Assembly (NCBI GenBank): GCA_040219575.1
Contig: JAVJSD010000116.1
Coordinates: 1 to 64,000 of the forward strand
Direction: 5' to 3'
Length of the DNA: 64,000 nucleotides
Source: JAVJSD01 sp040219575
Lineage (GTDB): Bacteria > Planctomycetota > Planctomycetia > Pirellulales > Pirellulaceae
Under the pieces are notes generated by a model that was not told the DNA's origin, ran no database searches, and was given only the letters and a program-made list of their open reading frames with translations. Positions 26,704 through 34,664 of the stretch are shown here, one piece after another. The translations under genes and the position numbers were made by a program. The number at the start of each line of letters is the position of its first letter. The first letter of the stretch is position 1.

Positions 26704-27663
26704 ATGAGCACCACCATCGAATCGCAACCGCAGCGGGTCAAGGTCTCCGGCTACGAGTCGCCGCTGAGCAGCTCCACGCTGCGCGGCAAAAGCGCCCTGG
26801 TCGTGGGCGGCGGGCTGGCCCTGATCGTCGCTTTCCTGTGTTGGGCGGCGTGGGGCGAACTGCCCTACGGCGTCGAGCCGCCGAACGTGCCGCCGATCGT
26901 CTTCACCGCTATCGCCGTGGGAGTCTTCGGCCTGCCGGGGCTATATCTGCTGGCGACCGGCCTGCGCGACGTACTGACCGATCGGCGGAACGCCGAGCTG
27001 CGGGCCCTGCATCCCACCGAACCATGGCGTTACGACTACCGCTGGAACGAGACGGAATCGACGGACCTGGGTCTGCGCGGCGTCGGCCGCAGCCTGTTGG
27101 GCTGCGTGCTGGTGGCGGGAATTCTGTTCCCCTTCCACTACCTGGCCTTTGCCGAGCGATTGCCCATCTTCGCTTTTGTGTTCATCGGCCTCTTCGATCT
27201 GCTCGTTTCGCTGGCCTTCGGCGTGCTGGCGTATCGCGTGCTCGCCGAAGTGGTGCACGGCCGCAGCCGACTGCGATTCGGTGCGTTTCCATTCAGATTG
27301 GGTGAGACCGCCCGCCTGGAACTGCTGCCGACCGGCCGGTTGGACGACGTGCAGTCGCTGCGGTGCACCCTGCGGTGCGTCGAGGAGCAGTGCGAGGCGG
27401 TCGAATCCTACAACCCAGGCCCAGGTGCAAAGAGAACGCGAACCGTCATCTTGGTGGGGTTCGAGCGCTATGCGGCGCAGCAGGTCGTTGAAGGCGACGC
27501 GACACAAGGCGGCGGCGGGATTGAGTTGGCGTTCGATCTGCCGAACGACCCGGAGCTCGAAACGCGCCTGGCCGACCGGAACGCGATCTACTGGGAGCTC
27601 GACGTCGAAGGCGAACGACCGGGCATCAACTACCACAAGCGGTTTCTCGTGCCGGTGTACTAG
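26704..27663 (+). CDS. Hypothetical integral membrane protein
   Basis: 319 residues. It has about four membrane segments (around 31-48, 66-85, 131-150 and 156-180), a loop rich in charges between the pairs, and a soluble C-terminal domain of about 130 residues (SLRCTLRCVEEQCEAVESY, IELAFDLPNDPELETRL). The layout of paired membrane helices with an exported or cytosolic beta-rich domain recalls DUF3592-like proteins, but I do not assign the family. It is convergent with the oxidoreductase gene; their stop codons overlap. Confidence 0.75.
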   Translation: MSTTIESQPQRVKVSGYESPLSSSTLRGKSALVVGGGLALIVAFLCWAAWGELPYGVEPPNVPPIVFTAIAVGVFGLPGLYLLATGLRDVLTDRRNAELRALHPTEPWRYDYRWNETESTDLGLRGVGRSLLGCVLVAGILFPFHYLAFAERLPIFAFVFIGLFDLLVSLAFGVLAYRVLAEVVHGRSRLRFGAFPFRLGETARLELLPTGRLDDVQSLRCTLRCVEEQCEAVESYNPGPGAKRTRTVILVGFERYAAQQVVEGDATQGGGGIELAFDLPNDPELETRLADRNAIYWELDVEGERPGINYHKRFLVPVY

Positions 27664-29495
27664 CCCGGATTCGTCAGACCGAGATCGCGCAGCGCGGCCT
27701 CGCCGAGACGGCCGTCGCGCGTCCAGCCGCGCGCCGAATTGTAAGCGGCGATGGCCGAGTCGAGCGCGTCCTTGCTCAATCGCGCCCCTTGGTCGCCGCC
27801 GAGCGGTTGCTGGAGAAATCGCGCGGGGAGCGTGTCCTCGGCCAGCGTCCAACCGGCGCGGAGGTTGAACAGTTTCTTGGCGCTCACGATGCGGCCGGCC
27901 GTTTGGCGAAGTTCGTCGGCGCTGGTGCTCCAACCGGTCGTCAGACGCAGCATCTCGGCCGATTCGGCATACAGGTCGTCGAACACGCCCCGCAGGAACT
28001 TGCACAAGATCAGCGAATCAATCAGCGCCGCTCGGTCTTCCGTTTCGACGGCCATTCGCGCCGACGCGTCGGTCAGGTGGAGGCGGTCGGCGCGTTCGGA
28101 GAAGTCGACCTCGTACGCACCGCTGCGGTTGTGATCGGCCCCGCGCGTGCCGACCGCCAACCCGAGCGCCATGGTTTGCAGGGAACGCGGCTCGTAGCCG
28201 GGCAACTCCAGTCCCTTGACTTGCGGGGCGAACGACAAGGCGTCGCCGCCGAGTTGCTCCGCGGCGCGGCGGCTTCCCTCGGCCAGCAAGTCGCCGAGGC
28301 CTTCCCGCCTACCGATCAGTTCGATGGCCCGCAGCAGCGCGTCGCCGTCGCCGAACACCAGCCACGGCTCGTCGAGCAGGCCGCGTTCCACGCATTCCAT
28401 GGCGAAGGCGATCGTGCCGCCGGTGCTGATGGTGTCGATGCCGAGGTCGTCGCACCGCTGGGAGGCCGACAGCACGGCGTCGCTGTCGCCCACTCCGCAC
28501 AGCGGTCCCAGGGCGAACAGGTTCTCGTATTCCATCCGCACGCCGGGCGCCTTGCCGGACGCGTCGGCCGCCTGATCCTTGCGGCCGTACAGATGTTCGC
28601 AGCCGATGGTGCAGGCGGCGCACGACGCCTGGGTCTTCTCCCGCACCACCGAAAGCGTCTCCGGCGAAAGTTCGGCGGCCCGTTCAAAGCTTCCTTCGCG
28701 GAAGTTGCGCGTCGGCAGGGCGCTAAGCCGATTGAAGACCAGCAGGTTCGCCGCCGTGCCGAGCTCCCGATACTTGGCGGTCGCCGGACCGAACGACTTT
28801 TTGGAGACGACCTTGGCCAGCGCGGCGAGGCCCTCGGGATCGGCCCACGCGCAGCGCTGTGAGCCGCGGACCGCGATGGCCTTGATGTTCTTCGAGCCCA
28901 GCACGGCGCCGCTGCCGCCGCGTCCGGCGTGGCGGCCATCGTGCGAGATCGAAGCGTAGCGGACCAGCCGCTCTCCCGCCGGACCGATGACCGCGAAGTG
29001 AAACTCCGGGCCGAATCGCCCGCGCAACTGCTCTTCCGCATCACGGCATGTCGCGCCGGCCAGCGACTCCGCCGACTCCAATCGCGCGGCGCCGTCGTCG
29101 ATCACCAGCACCGAGAGCTGTGGCGCGCGCCCGGTAATCACGATCGCGTCGCCGCCGGTGCGCTTGCCGGCGATGGCGAAGCCGCTGCTGGCCAAGGAAT
29201 CGTTGATGCGTCCGGTCAACGGACTCTTGCCGACGACCGCGAACTTGGCCGACGTGGTGAGGGGGCTGCCGACCAGGGGACTGAAGGCGAACACCAGCGA
29301 CGCCGCCGGAGACAGCGGGTCGCGCTCCGGGGCGTCGTGCGCCAACAGCAACCAGGTTCCCAGGCCGCTGCCGCCCAGATAACGGCGCAGGACGATCTCG
29401 TCGAGCGTCTTCATGCGCCCGTCGCCTCGCGTCGCATCGACGTGTAGATAACGACCGTGGTAGCCGAACAATTGCTGGTGTGAGGGACGCGTCAT
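27660..29495 (-). CDS. Aldehyde:ferredoxin oxidoreductase family protein (tungstopterin enzyme)
   Basis: 611 residues from the ATG at 29495, a full-length AOR. These enzymes oxidise aldehydes to acids using a tungsten-bis-pterin and a [4Fe-4S] cluster. Visible features are the N-terminal LHVDATRGDG and RYLGGSGLGTWLLL, the cofactor-binding HDGRHAGRGGSGAVLGSKNIKAI, the cluster ligands CAACTIGC (about 289-296) and the fourth Cys in LILCKFLRGV (about 495). Residues for cofactor binding are conserved. A MoaD-type gene lies 31 bases upstream, as is common for AOR operons. The substrate is not apparent. Confidence 0.92.
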   Translation of the reverse strand: MTRPSHQQLFGYHGRYLHVDATRGDGRMKTLDEIVLRRYLGGSGLGTWLLLAHDAPERDPLSPAASLVFAFSPLVGSPLTTSAKFAVVGKSPLTGRINDSLASSGFAIAGKRTGGDAIVITGRAPQLSVLVIDDGAARLESAESLAGATCRDAEEQLRGRFGPEFHFAVIGPAGERLVRYASISHDGRHAGRGGSGAVLGSKNIKAIAVRGSQRCAWADPEGLAALAKVVSKKSFGPATAKYRELGTAANLLVFNRLSALPTRNFREGSFERAAELSPETLSVVREKTQASCAACTIGCEHLYGRKDQAADASGKAPGVRMEYENLFALGPLCGVGDSDAVLSASQRCDDLGIDTISTGGTIAFAMECVERGLLDEPWLVFGDGDALLRAIELIGRREGLGDLLAEGSRRAAEQLGGDALSFAPQVKGLELPGYEPRSLQTMALGLAVGTRGADHNRSGAYEVDFSERADRLHLTDASARMAVETEDRAALIDSLILCKFLRGVFDDLYAESAEMLRLTTGWSTSADELRQTAGRIVSAKKLFNLRAGWTLAEDTLPARFLQQPLGGDQGARLSKDALDSAIAAYNSARGWTRDGRLGEAALRDLGLTNPG

Positions 29496-29526
29496 AGTTG
29501 CGGCAACCGGCGAGAAGGGCCTTGGT

Positions 29527-29802
29527 CTATCCACCGGCGTCGTTGGACATCAGCAGCAGCGCGTCGCCGCGGTGCAGCAGGGTGGCGGGGTCGCTGACGA
29601 ATCGCTGGCCGTTCACGTTGGCGGTGTAGCCGCGACGCAATCGATCGCCGTCGAAACAATGTTCGGCCAGGGCGGGAAATCGCAATCGCAACTCGCCCAA
29701 CACGTCGGATAGCGGCGCGGAGTCGTGGACCATATCGACCTCGACGCTTTCAACCTCGGTGCGGCGGCGCACCACGCCATAGAATTCGATGCGGATGGAC
29801 AT
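29527..29802 (-). CDS. MoaD/ThiS-type ubiquitin-like sulfur carrier
   Basis: 91 residues from the ATG at 29802. The protein has a beta-grasp pattern and ends in the diglycine DAGG that is adenylated and thiocarboxylated by MoeB/ThiF-type enzymes. It supplies sulfur for pterin dithiolene synthesis. Its position directly before the AOR gene suggests a dedicated MoaD for tungstopterin. A longer frame upstream is unlikely. Confidence 0.88.
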   Translation of the reverse strand: MSIRIEFYGVVRRRTEVESVEVDMVHDSAPLSDVLGELRLRFPALAEHCFDGDRLRRGYTANVNGQRFVSDPATLLHRGDALLLMSNDAGG

Positions 29803-30120
29803 GGCGGATTGGGGGATTCGGCCCGGCGGAACACCGAACTCGCTGGTTCCACTATAGCCACGCTCCTGGCCGCGACGCCACCGCTCAACCGGCGCACGTC
29901 GGCATGTCCGACCGACGGCGCAACGCGGAGAAACTCCACCGCTGATGCCATGCACGCCGATCAGACCGTCGCCGCAGCCGCGTCGGCGGCGTCGCGAACC
30001 TCGCGGCTTCAACATGTATTCGCTATGTTCATGTATTCGCTATGGTGATGGGGCTTGGCATGTGCGCGGCGGATGTTCACGTCCGCGTGTTTCGACTCCC
30101 CTAAGCATTGCGAATCACCC
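29803..30120. other. Divergent intergenic region with a 15-base tandem direct repeat
   Basis: In this 318-base gap the word CATGTATTCGCTATG occurs twice (30013-30027 and 30030-30044), 17 bases apart. The repeat lies 77 bases before the CDGSH start and could be a protein-binding site. Nothing else is recognised. Confidence 0.5.
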
Positions 30121-30345
30121 ATGACTCCTCGCATCCGTGTTCGCGACGATGGGCCGCTGATTCTCGAAGGGGCGTTCGAGATCGTCGATGCGGAGGGAAA
30201 GCCGTTTCCGCCGCCGACCGGCAAGCCCTTGGTGGCGCTCTGTCGCTGCGGCCGATCTGAGAGCAAACCCTTCTGCGACGGGGCGCACAAGGTCTGCGGC
30301 TTTTCGGCCAGGCAGCGCGCGCCGGACGATCCCGAATCGTCCTGA
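30121..30345 (+). CDS. CDGSH iron-sulfur domain protein
   Basis: 74 residues from the ATG at 30121. It has the single-copy zinc-finger-CDGSH motif CRCGRSESKPFCDGAHK (about 42-58), in which three Cys and one His bind a [2Fe-2S] cluster. Such small bacterial proteins act in iron-sulfur or redox homeostasis. The N-terminal part (RVRDDGPLILEGAFEIVDAEG) is typical of the bacterial group. An in-frame ATG further upstream gives an unlikely extension. Confidence 0.9.
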   Translation: MTPRIRVRDDGPLILEGAFEIVDAEGKPFPPPTGKPLVALCRCGRSESKPFCDGAHKVCGFSARQRAPDDPESS

Positions 30346-30423
30346 AGACCGCCTCGCGGAGATCGCGGCCGCCGCCACGGCGCCAAGTAAGAACCACGCG
30401 CCAAGCAAGAACCGCCCCCCAAG

Positions 30424-30497
30424 CACGCCCGGTAGGATTCGAACCTACAACCCTCGGTTCCGAAGACCGATGCGCTATCCAATTGCGCCACGGGCGC
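30424..30497 (-). tRNA. tRNA-Arg (anticodon UCG)
   Basis: A 74-base cloverleaf folds cleanly: acceptor GCGCCCG with CGGGCGT, D-stem GCGC/GCGC, anticodon stem TCGGT/ACCGA with loop CTTCGGA (anticodon TCG at 30461-30463 on the plus strand), T-stem GTAGG/CCTAC with loop TTCGAAT. The discriminator is G, and CCA is not encoded. The 5' half from loop base 38 to base 1 is duplicated at 44944-44984, so this gene is the attachment site of the adjacent element. Confidence 0.95.
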
Positions 30498-30499
30498 GT
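30459..30499. repeat. Attachment site core, left copy
   Basis: This 41-base sequence is identical to 44944-44984 in direct orientation. It covers tRNA bases 1 to 38 plus two bases upstream of the tRNA gene. Strand exchange probably happens in the anticodon loop or stem. Integration leaves an intact tRNA here. Confidence 0.93.
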
Positions 30500-30519
30500 A
30501 ACACTAGTTTTCTAGTGTT
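30500..30519. promoter_or_regulatory. Perfect hairpin adjoining the left att core
   Basis: AACACTAG and CTAGTGTT pair perfectly around TTTT, one base from the core. It lies just upstream of the tRNA 5' end (minus strand). It may be an integrase core- or accessory-site, or act as a terminator. Confidence 0.5.
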
Positions 30520-30564
30520 TATCGCGTTTTTCCCGAGCGTTTCGCAGCCTCTAGCCTTGCCGCT

Positions 30565-30604
30565 TTACGCCCGTTATTACGCCCGATATACTTAGGGGGC
30601 GTAA
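30565..30604. repeat. Left-end TTACGCCCG repeats (candidate integrase arm sites)
   Basis: TTACGCCCG occurs at 30565-30573 and 30577-30585 and in inverted, one-base-shorter form (GGGCGTAA) at 30597-30604. The same word occurs at the right end and in the middle of the element. They lie just upstream of the integrase gene. Confidence 0.65.
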
Positions 30605-30676
30605 AAATGACGCCGAAACCGGTGGAGCGGTTCGGCGTCGTACACCACCTAACCCTTCTACAAGCGAGGTGATGCA

Positions 30677-32128
30677 ATGACGGATTCTAACCGAACGAAC
30701 GCGGCAGGCAAAGCGGCAGAGAAGCCCTCGAAGCCGTACCCCGAGTTTCCCCTTTACGCCCACAACAGCGGGCACTGGGCGAAGAAGATTCGGGGCAAGA
30801 CTCATTTCTTCGGCGCGTGGGGCAAGAGGATCGACGGAAAGCTCACCCGGCTCGAAGACCTTGGCTGGGAGGCGGCGCTCGAAGAGTACAAGCGAGTCGC
30901 CGACGACCTTCACGCCGGGAAGACTCCCCGGGTTCAGGCGGAGGGGCTGGAAGTCGCCGAGTTGTGCGACCGGTTCATCGTCGCCAAGGAGGCGCTTCGC
31001 GACAACGGCGAAATCTCCCCTCGCACCTGGCAGGCCTACAAGAGTACGACCGATCGCATTGTGCGGGTGTTCGGCAAGAAGCGGTTGGTCGTCGATCTCT
31101 CCGCCGACGACTTCGGCATCCTGCGGAGCGACATCGCCAAGAAGCGCGGTCACGTCGCCCTCGGCAACGAGATCCAGCGCGTGCGGACCATCTTCAAGTT
31201 CGGCTTCGACGAGGGGCTCATCGACCGGCCCGTCCGCTACGGCCAGCAGTTCAAGAAGCCGAGCAAGACCGCGCTACGAAAGGCGAAGGCGGCCAACGGC
31301 GAGAAGATGCTGGAGCCTGCGGCGCTCCGCGAATTGATCGACGCCGCGACTCCGCAACTCAAGGCGATGATCCTCCTGGGCCTCAACTGTGGGCTCGGCA
31401 ACACCGACTGCTCATCCCTACCGGATTCGGCTCTCGATCTGGAAGGCGGCTGGCTCACCTACCCTCGGGAGAAGACGGGGGTGGCTCGCCGGGCGAAGCT
31501 CTGGCCCGAGACGACGACGGCGCTTCAGGTCGTTATCGACAATCGGGCGACACCGAAAAGCAAGGCTGACGCCGGGCTGGTCTTCGTTACGAAGTACGGC
31601 CAGCGGTGGGTGAAACTCAGCACGAAGGGAACCCCTGCCGATGCAATCACCCAACAGTTCCGCAAGCTGCTCGACGAGACGAAGCACCATCGCGCGGGCA
31701 TCGGCTTCTACGTCCTGCGACACGTCTTTCGGACGGTTGCCGACGCGACACGCGACTTCCCCGCCGTGCGGCTCGTCATGGGCCATACCGATTCGTCGAT
31801 TGACAACGAGTACCGTGAGCGGATCGACGACGACCGGCTCGAAGCGGTAGCCGACCACGTTCACGCTTGGCTCTTCGCCGACGACAAGAAGGGCGGTAGG
31901 AAGGCCACGAAGAAAGCGGCGAAGACGAAGACCAAGCGCACGGCCAAGAAGAATTCGCAACCGATCTCGAACCGCTCACCCGAGGTTTCGGTTGCGTACG
32001 ACCGCGATGGAGAGCGAGTCTCGAAGACGTTCGCCGATCCCTATGAGGCGCGGCGATTCTACGTCGCCAAGGAGAAGGCGGGAGCCAACCCCGAAGTCGC
32101 TCAACCCCGCCTCCGTATCGTCGGCTAG
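30677..32128 (+). CDS. Tyrosine recombinase / integrase of the element
   Basis: 483 residues with GAGGTG upstream. The N-terminal arm- and core-binding part runs to about 200. The catalytic domain (about 210-405) contains LGLNCGLGNTDCSSL where Arg-I (as in TGLR) is normally found, FYVLRHVFRTVAD as box II (Arg present; the usual first His is Tyr), VMGHTDSSIDNEYRERI with the motif His and the nucleophile Tyr. The Arg-I position looks replaced, a trait I recall from other planctomycete integrases. The C-terminus (about 410-483) has a Lys-rich linker (KATKKAAKTKTKRTAKK) and an extra domain (YDRDGERVSKTFADPYEARRFY). Location beside the att site supports its role in integration and excision. Confidence 0.92.
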   Translation: MTDSNRTNAAGKAAEKPSKPYPEFPLYAHNSGHWAKKIRGKTHFFGAWGKRIDGKLTRLEDLGWEAALEEYKRVADDLHAGKTPRVQAEGLEVAELCDRFIVAKEALRDNGEISPRTWQAYKSTTDRIVRVFGKKRLVVDLSADDFGILRSDIAKKRGHVALGNEIQRVRTIFKFGFDEGLIDRPVRYGQQFKKPSKTALRKAKAANGEKMLEPAALRELIDAATPQLKAMILLGLNCGLGNTDCSSLPDSALDLEGGWLTYPREKTGVARRAKLWPETTTALQVVIDNRATPKSKADAGLVFVTKYGQRWVKLSTKGTPADAITQQFRKLLDETKHHRAGIGFYVLRHVFRTVADATRDFPAVRLVMGHTDSSIDNEYRERIDDDRLEAVADHVHAWLFADDKKGGRKATKKAAKTKTKRTAKKNSQPISNRSPEVSVAYDRDGERVSKTFADPYEARRFYVAKEKAGANPEVAQPRLRIVG

Positions 32129-32448
32129 AGACGTTCTATAAATCTTCTACCTTATAAAACTTTATCCCCTTTCCCTAACGGGGCTAAACGGTAGGATAGA
32201 GATAGTCCGGTTCGGCCCGTTTGCAAGAGAGGCCCCAACACCGAACCGAAATAGCGACCGAGGGACCGCCGCTGCACGAGGCAGCGGGACAGGCAGTTAG
32301 CTCCTAATCGGGCGGAAGCCCTAGAAGCCTGCATCGGCCGCGTAGCAAGCAGACAACCGGGATGTAACGAGCCCCCGGCATCCGCAGCGAACCACGCCCA
32401 AATCGTGGTCCGTCGTGGATGCCGGGTTTTTTGTTGCGCGAGGTTCCT
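32129..32448 (+). ncRNA. Candidate structured RNA or leader ending in an intrinsic terminator
   Basis: This 320-base segment between integrase and the HTH gene has no open frame worth calling. It has many short self-complementary words and ends in a strong terminator (32374-32432). Such a composition suggests an element-encoded RNA or an attenuator in front of the HTH gene. There is no match to a family I can name, so this is a candidate only. Confidence 0.35.
32374..32432 (+). terminator. Strong intrinsic terminator with a nested hairpin
   Basis: Arms CCCGGCATCC (32374-32383) and GGATGCCGGG (32417-32426) pair perfectly and are followed by six T's. A second hairpin, CCACG/CGTGG, is nested in the loop. 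It ends 17 bases before the HTH start, so it could attenuate that gene. Confidence 0.8.
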
Positions 32449-32727
32449 ATGCCGGCTACGTTGCCCGATCTCGACCTACCCCCCTTCCTCACTCCTCCCG
32501 CAATCGCCCGGCTCTTGGGCGTCCAGCCATCGAAGGTTGTTCGATGGATCGAAGCGGGGGAACTCTTCGCCGCGAACATGACGACCGCGAAGCGCGGCCA
32601 GCGGCCCCGTTACAAGGTTCCGCGCGAGGCGCTGGAGGAGTTTCTGCGCGCTCGCTCTCCTGCCCCTACTCCGAAGACGACGCGCAGGAGAAAGGCGAAG
32701 GATGGATACCAGCGGAAGTATTACTGA
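32449..32727 (+). CDS. Xis/AlpA-like helix-turn-helix DNA-binding protein
   Basis: 92 residues from the ATG at 32449 (GAGG upstream). A MerR-type winged helix reads FLTPPAIARLLGVQPSKVVRWIEAGELFA, then RYKVPREALEEFLRAR, as in excisionases and AlpA regulators. A basic tail (TPKTTRRRKAKDGYQRK) follows. As the second gene after the integrase it probably directs excision or activates it. Confidence 0.75.
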   Translation: MPATLPDLDLPPFLTPPAIARLLGVQPSKVVRWIEAGELFAANMTTAKRGQRPRYKVPREALEEFLRARSPAPTPKTTRRRKAKDGYQRKYY

Positions 32728-32739
32728 GCGCAAAAGGAA

Positions 32740-32777
32740 AGCCGCCCGGAGGCCAGTTCACAACCAGCCGGGCGGCT
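32740..32777. terminator. Hairpin after the HTH gene
   Basis: AGCCGCCCGG and CCGGGCGGCT pair over 10 bp with an 18-base loop. A T-rich stretch follows only on the minus strand, so it may terminate minus-strand transcripts or be a protein-binding site. Confidence 0.4.
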
Positions 32778-32882
32778 CTCGATACGTTGTGCTGGTCGTC
32801 ACTCCAGCAGCTCCAGTTCGTCAGCGGCTACCGGCTACGAGCCGGTCCAATAATCAACCCGTAGTAGCACCGGATCAATCGA

Positions 32883-34532
32883 ATGGTGAAGCCACCGAAA
32901 CCTATTATACCCGACGCACGACGACGCAAAAATAGTTCGCCGCCCTCCCGAAACGTCGCGCCGAAGAAACCGATCGACGCGCTGCTTGATCGGCTCGAAG
33001 GCGTAACGCCTACGTCGCGCGGCCATATGGCGTGCTGCCCGGCGCACGGCGACTCGAAGCCAAGCCTATCGGTTGGTACGGGCGACGACGGGCGAATCCT
33101 TTTGAAGTGTTTCGCCGGTTGCGAGACGGCGGACATTGTCGAGGCGCTTGGCCTGACGATGGCCGACTTGTACCCGCCGAACGGCCACCATCGCGCTTCG
33201 ACGAACGGTCGCGCGTCGCGGGGATCGTCCGAACGCCGTAGCGCGTTTGACCAGTTGTTCGGAGACCGCCGCTTGGCCGCCGCTTGGGATCGTGCTAAGG
33301 GCGAACCGGCGGTTGGCGTCGTTGATCCGAAACCGCTGCCCGACGTGAACGAAGACGAGCGAGCCGTGGCGAAGGTGCTCGGCTTCTTGCAGAACCGGAC
33401 GCCGCAACGAGACGCCTTGCTAGAGGCTGCCGGACTCAAGGGTGACGCTTTATCTCCCCGGCTGCTTGCGGCGCTGTCTCGGGGCGTGCTACGCCACGTA
33501 GAGGGGGAGGAAGCGTCGCTTTGGAAATCCCTCCCCCACGGCGACCGGGAAGACGGACCTCGCCGCGTCGGGCTGAACACCGTTCGGCTTAGTGAAGTCG
33601 CGCCGACGGAGGTTGATTGGCTTTGGCCGAAGCGGATTCCGGCGGGCAAGCTGACGTTAATCTCCGGAAACCCGAACGCGGGCAAGACTTGGCTTGCGCT
33701 TGACCTAATCGCTCGCGTGACGACCGGCCGTGCTTTCGCCGATGGAACCCGATTGAAGAAGCGCTACCACGCGCTTTGGATTTCGGCTGAGGATGCCGAC
33801 GACGATACGATCCGCCCCCGACTCGACACGCTGAAGGGCGACCCGTCGCGCGTCCATTCGTTGCGGTTTGTTCTCGATGACCGGAAGTCCGTTTCGCTGG
33901 CGCTGGATCGGCACCTTGACTATCTCGACACGTGGCTCTCTCGCCACCCGCAGGTAAAGGTGGTCGCCTTCGATCCGATTACCGCTTGCTTAGGCGGGAT
34001 CGACTCGCACAAGAACGCGGATGTGCGCGGGGTACTCGCGCCGCTCTCCCGGTTGGCGGAGAAACACGGCGTCGCGATCGTCGGCATTAACCACCTGACG
34101 AAGGACGGCGCTGGTGCGGCAATCTATCGCTCGCTGGGTAGCGTGGGCATCGTAGCCGCCGCTCGCGCCGCGTGGCAGGTGACGCTCGACCCGAGCAATC
34201 CGAATCGCCGGTTGTTCCTCCCGGTAAAGCAGAATCTCGCCGCGTCGGAAGGCGGCTTGGCGTTCTCCGTCTCCGACGCTGGCGTGAAGTGGGAGACGCG
34301 AGAGGTAAAGATGACCGCCGACCAAGCCTTGGCCGAGCCGAAGCCGCGCGATATCGCGAAGAGGTGGTTGTTGGAGCGGCTCGCCGATGGGCCGGTCTCG
34401 GCCCGCGATATCGCGAAGGGGGCAGAGGAGGAGGGGATTAACGAGCGGACGCTAAAGAACGCGAAGAAGGAACTCGGCGTGAAATCGAGGAGGAAGGGTG
34501 ACGAGTGGTTTTGGGTGCCGGCGAAGAAGTAG
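32883..34532 (+). CDS. Primase-helicase: CHC2-like zinc finger plus RepA-type ATPase
   Basis: 549 residues. The N-terminal zinc-finger primase region (about 45-95) reads HMACCPAHGDSKPSLSV and LKCFAGCETADIVEALGL. A RecA-like helicase domain follows (about 245-440), with Walker A SGNPNAGKTWLALDLIAR, Walker B KVVAFDPITACLG, and IVGINHLTKD. The C-terminus is a winged-helix-like segment (PVSARDIAKGAEEEGINERTLKNAKKEL). The arrangement matches primase-helicase proteins of phage satellites and plasmids. It probably supports autonomous replication of the excised element. Confidence 0.85.
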   Translation: MVKPPKPIIPDARRRKNSSPPSRNVAPKKPIDALLDRLEGVTPTSRGHMACCPAHGDSKPSLSVGTGDDGRILLKCFAGCETADIVEALGLTMADLYPPNGHHRASTNGRASRGSSERRSAFDQLFGDRRLAAAWDRAKGEPAVGVVDPKPLPDVNEDERAVAKVLGFLQNRTPQRDALLEAAGLKGDALSPRLLAALSRGVLRHVEGEEASLWKSLPHGDREDGPRRVGLNTVRLSEVAPTEVDWLWPKRIPAGKLTLISGNPNAGKTWLALDLIARVTTGRAFADGTRLKKRYHALWISAEDADDDTIRPRLDTLKGDPSRVHSLRFVLDDRKSVSLALDRHLDYLDTWLSRHPQVKVVAFDPITACLGGIDSHKNADVRGVLAPLSRLAEKHGVAIVGINHLTKDGAGAAIYRSLGSVGIVAAARAAWQVTLDPSNPNRRLFLPVKQNLAASEGGLAFSVSDAGVKWETREVKMTADQALAEPKPRDIAKRWLLERLADGPVSARDIAKGAEEEGINERTLKNAKKELGVKSRRKGDEWFWVPAKK

Positions 34533-34533
34533 C

Positions 34534-34650
34534 GCCCCCTTTCCCCCTTTCCCTCTTACCCCCTTGGAGCCCCGAACCCCCGTTTTTTCCTTATTTCTCT
34601 CTTACTTACCCAAGAGGGTAAGGGGGAAAGAGGGAAAGAAGGTAAGGGGC
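34534..34650. repeat. Polypyrimidine/polypurine inverted repeat
   Basis: A 19-base arm rich in C and T (34547-34565) pairs with a 19-base purine arm (34620-34638), 18 of 19 matching. Between them CTTACCC and GGGTAAG form a separate perfect hairpin (34605-34621). The position directly after the primase-helicase gene makes a replication origin or regulatory structure possible. Confidence 0.6.
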
Positions 34651-34664
34651 CGGAGACTAGAACG

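Noticed and set aside
34608..34625. Terminator between the primase-helicase and the next gene.
   Set aside because: The hairpin CTTACCC/GGGTAAG is followed by a purine run, not T's, so termination is not supported. I list it as part of the inverted repeat instead.
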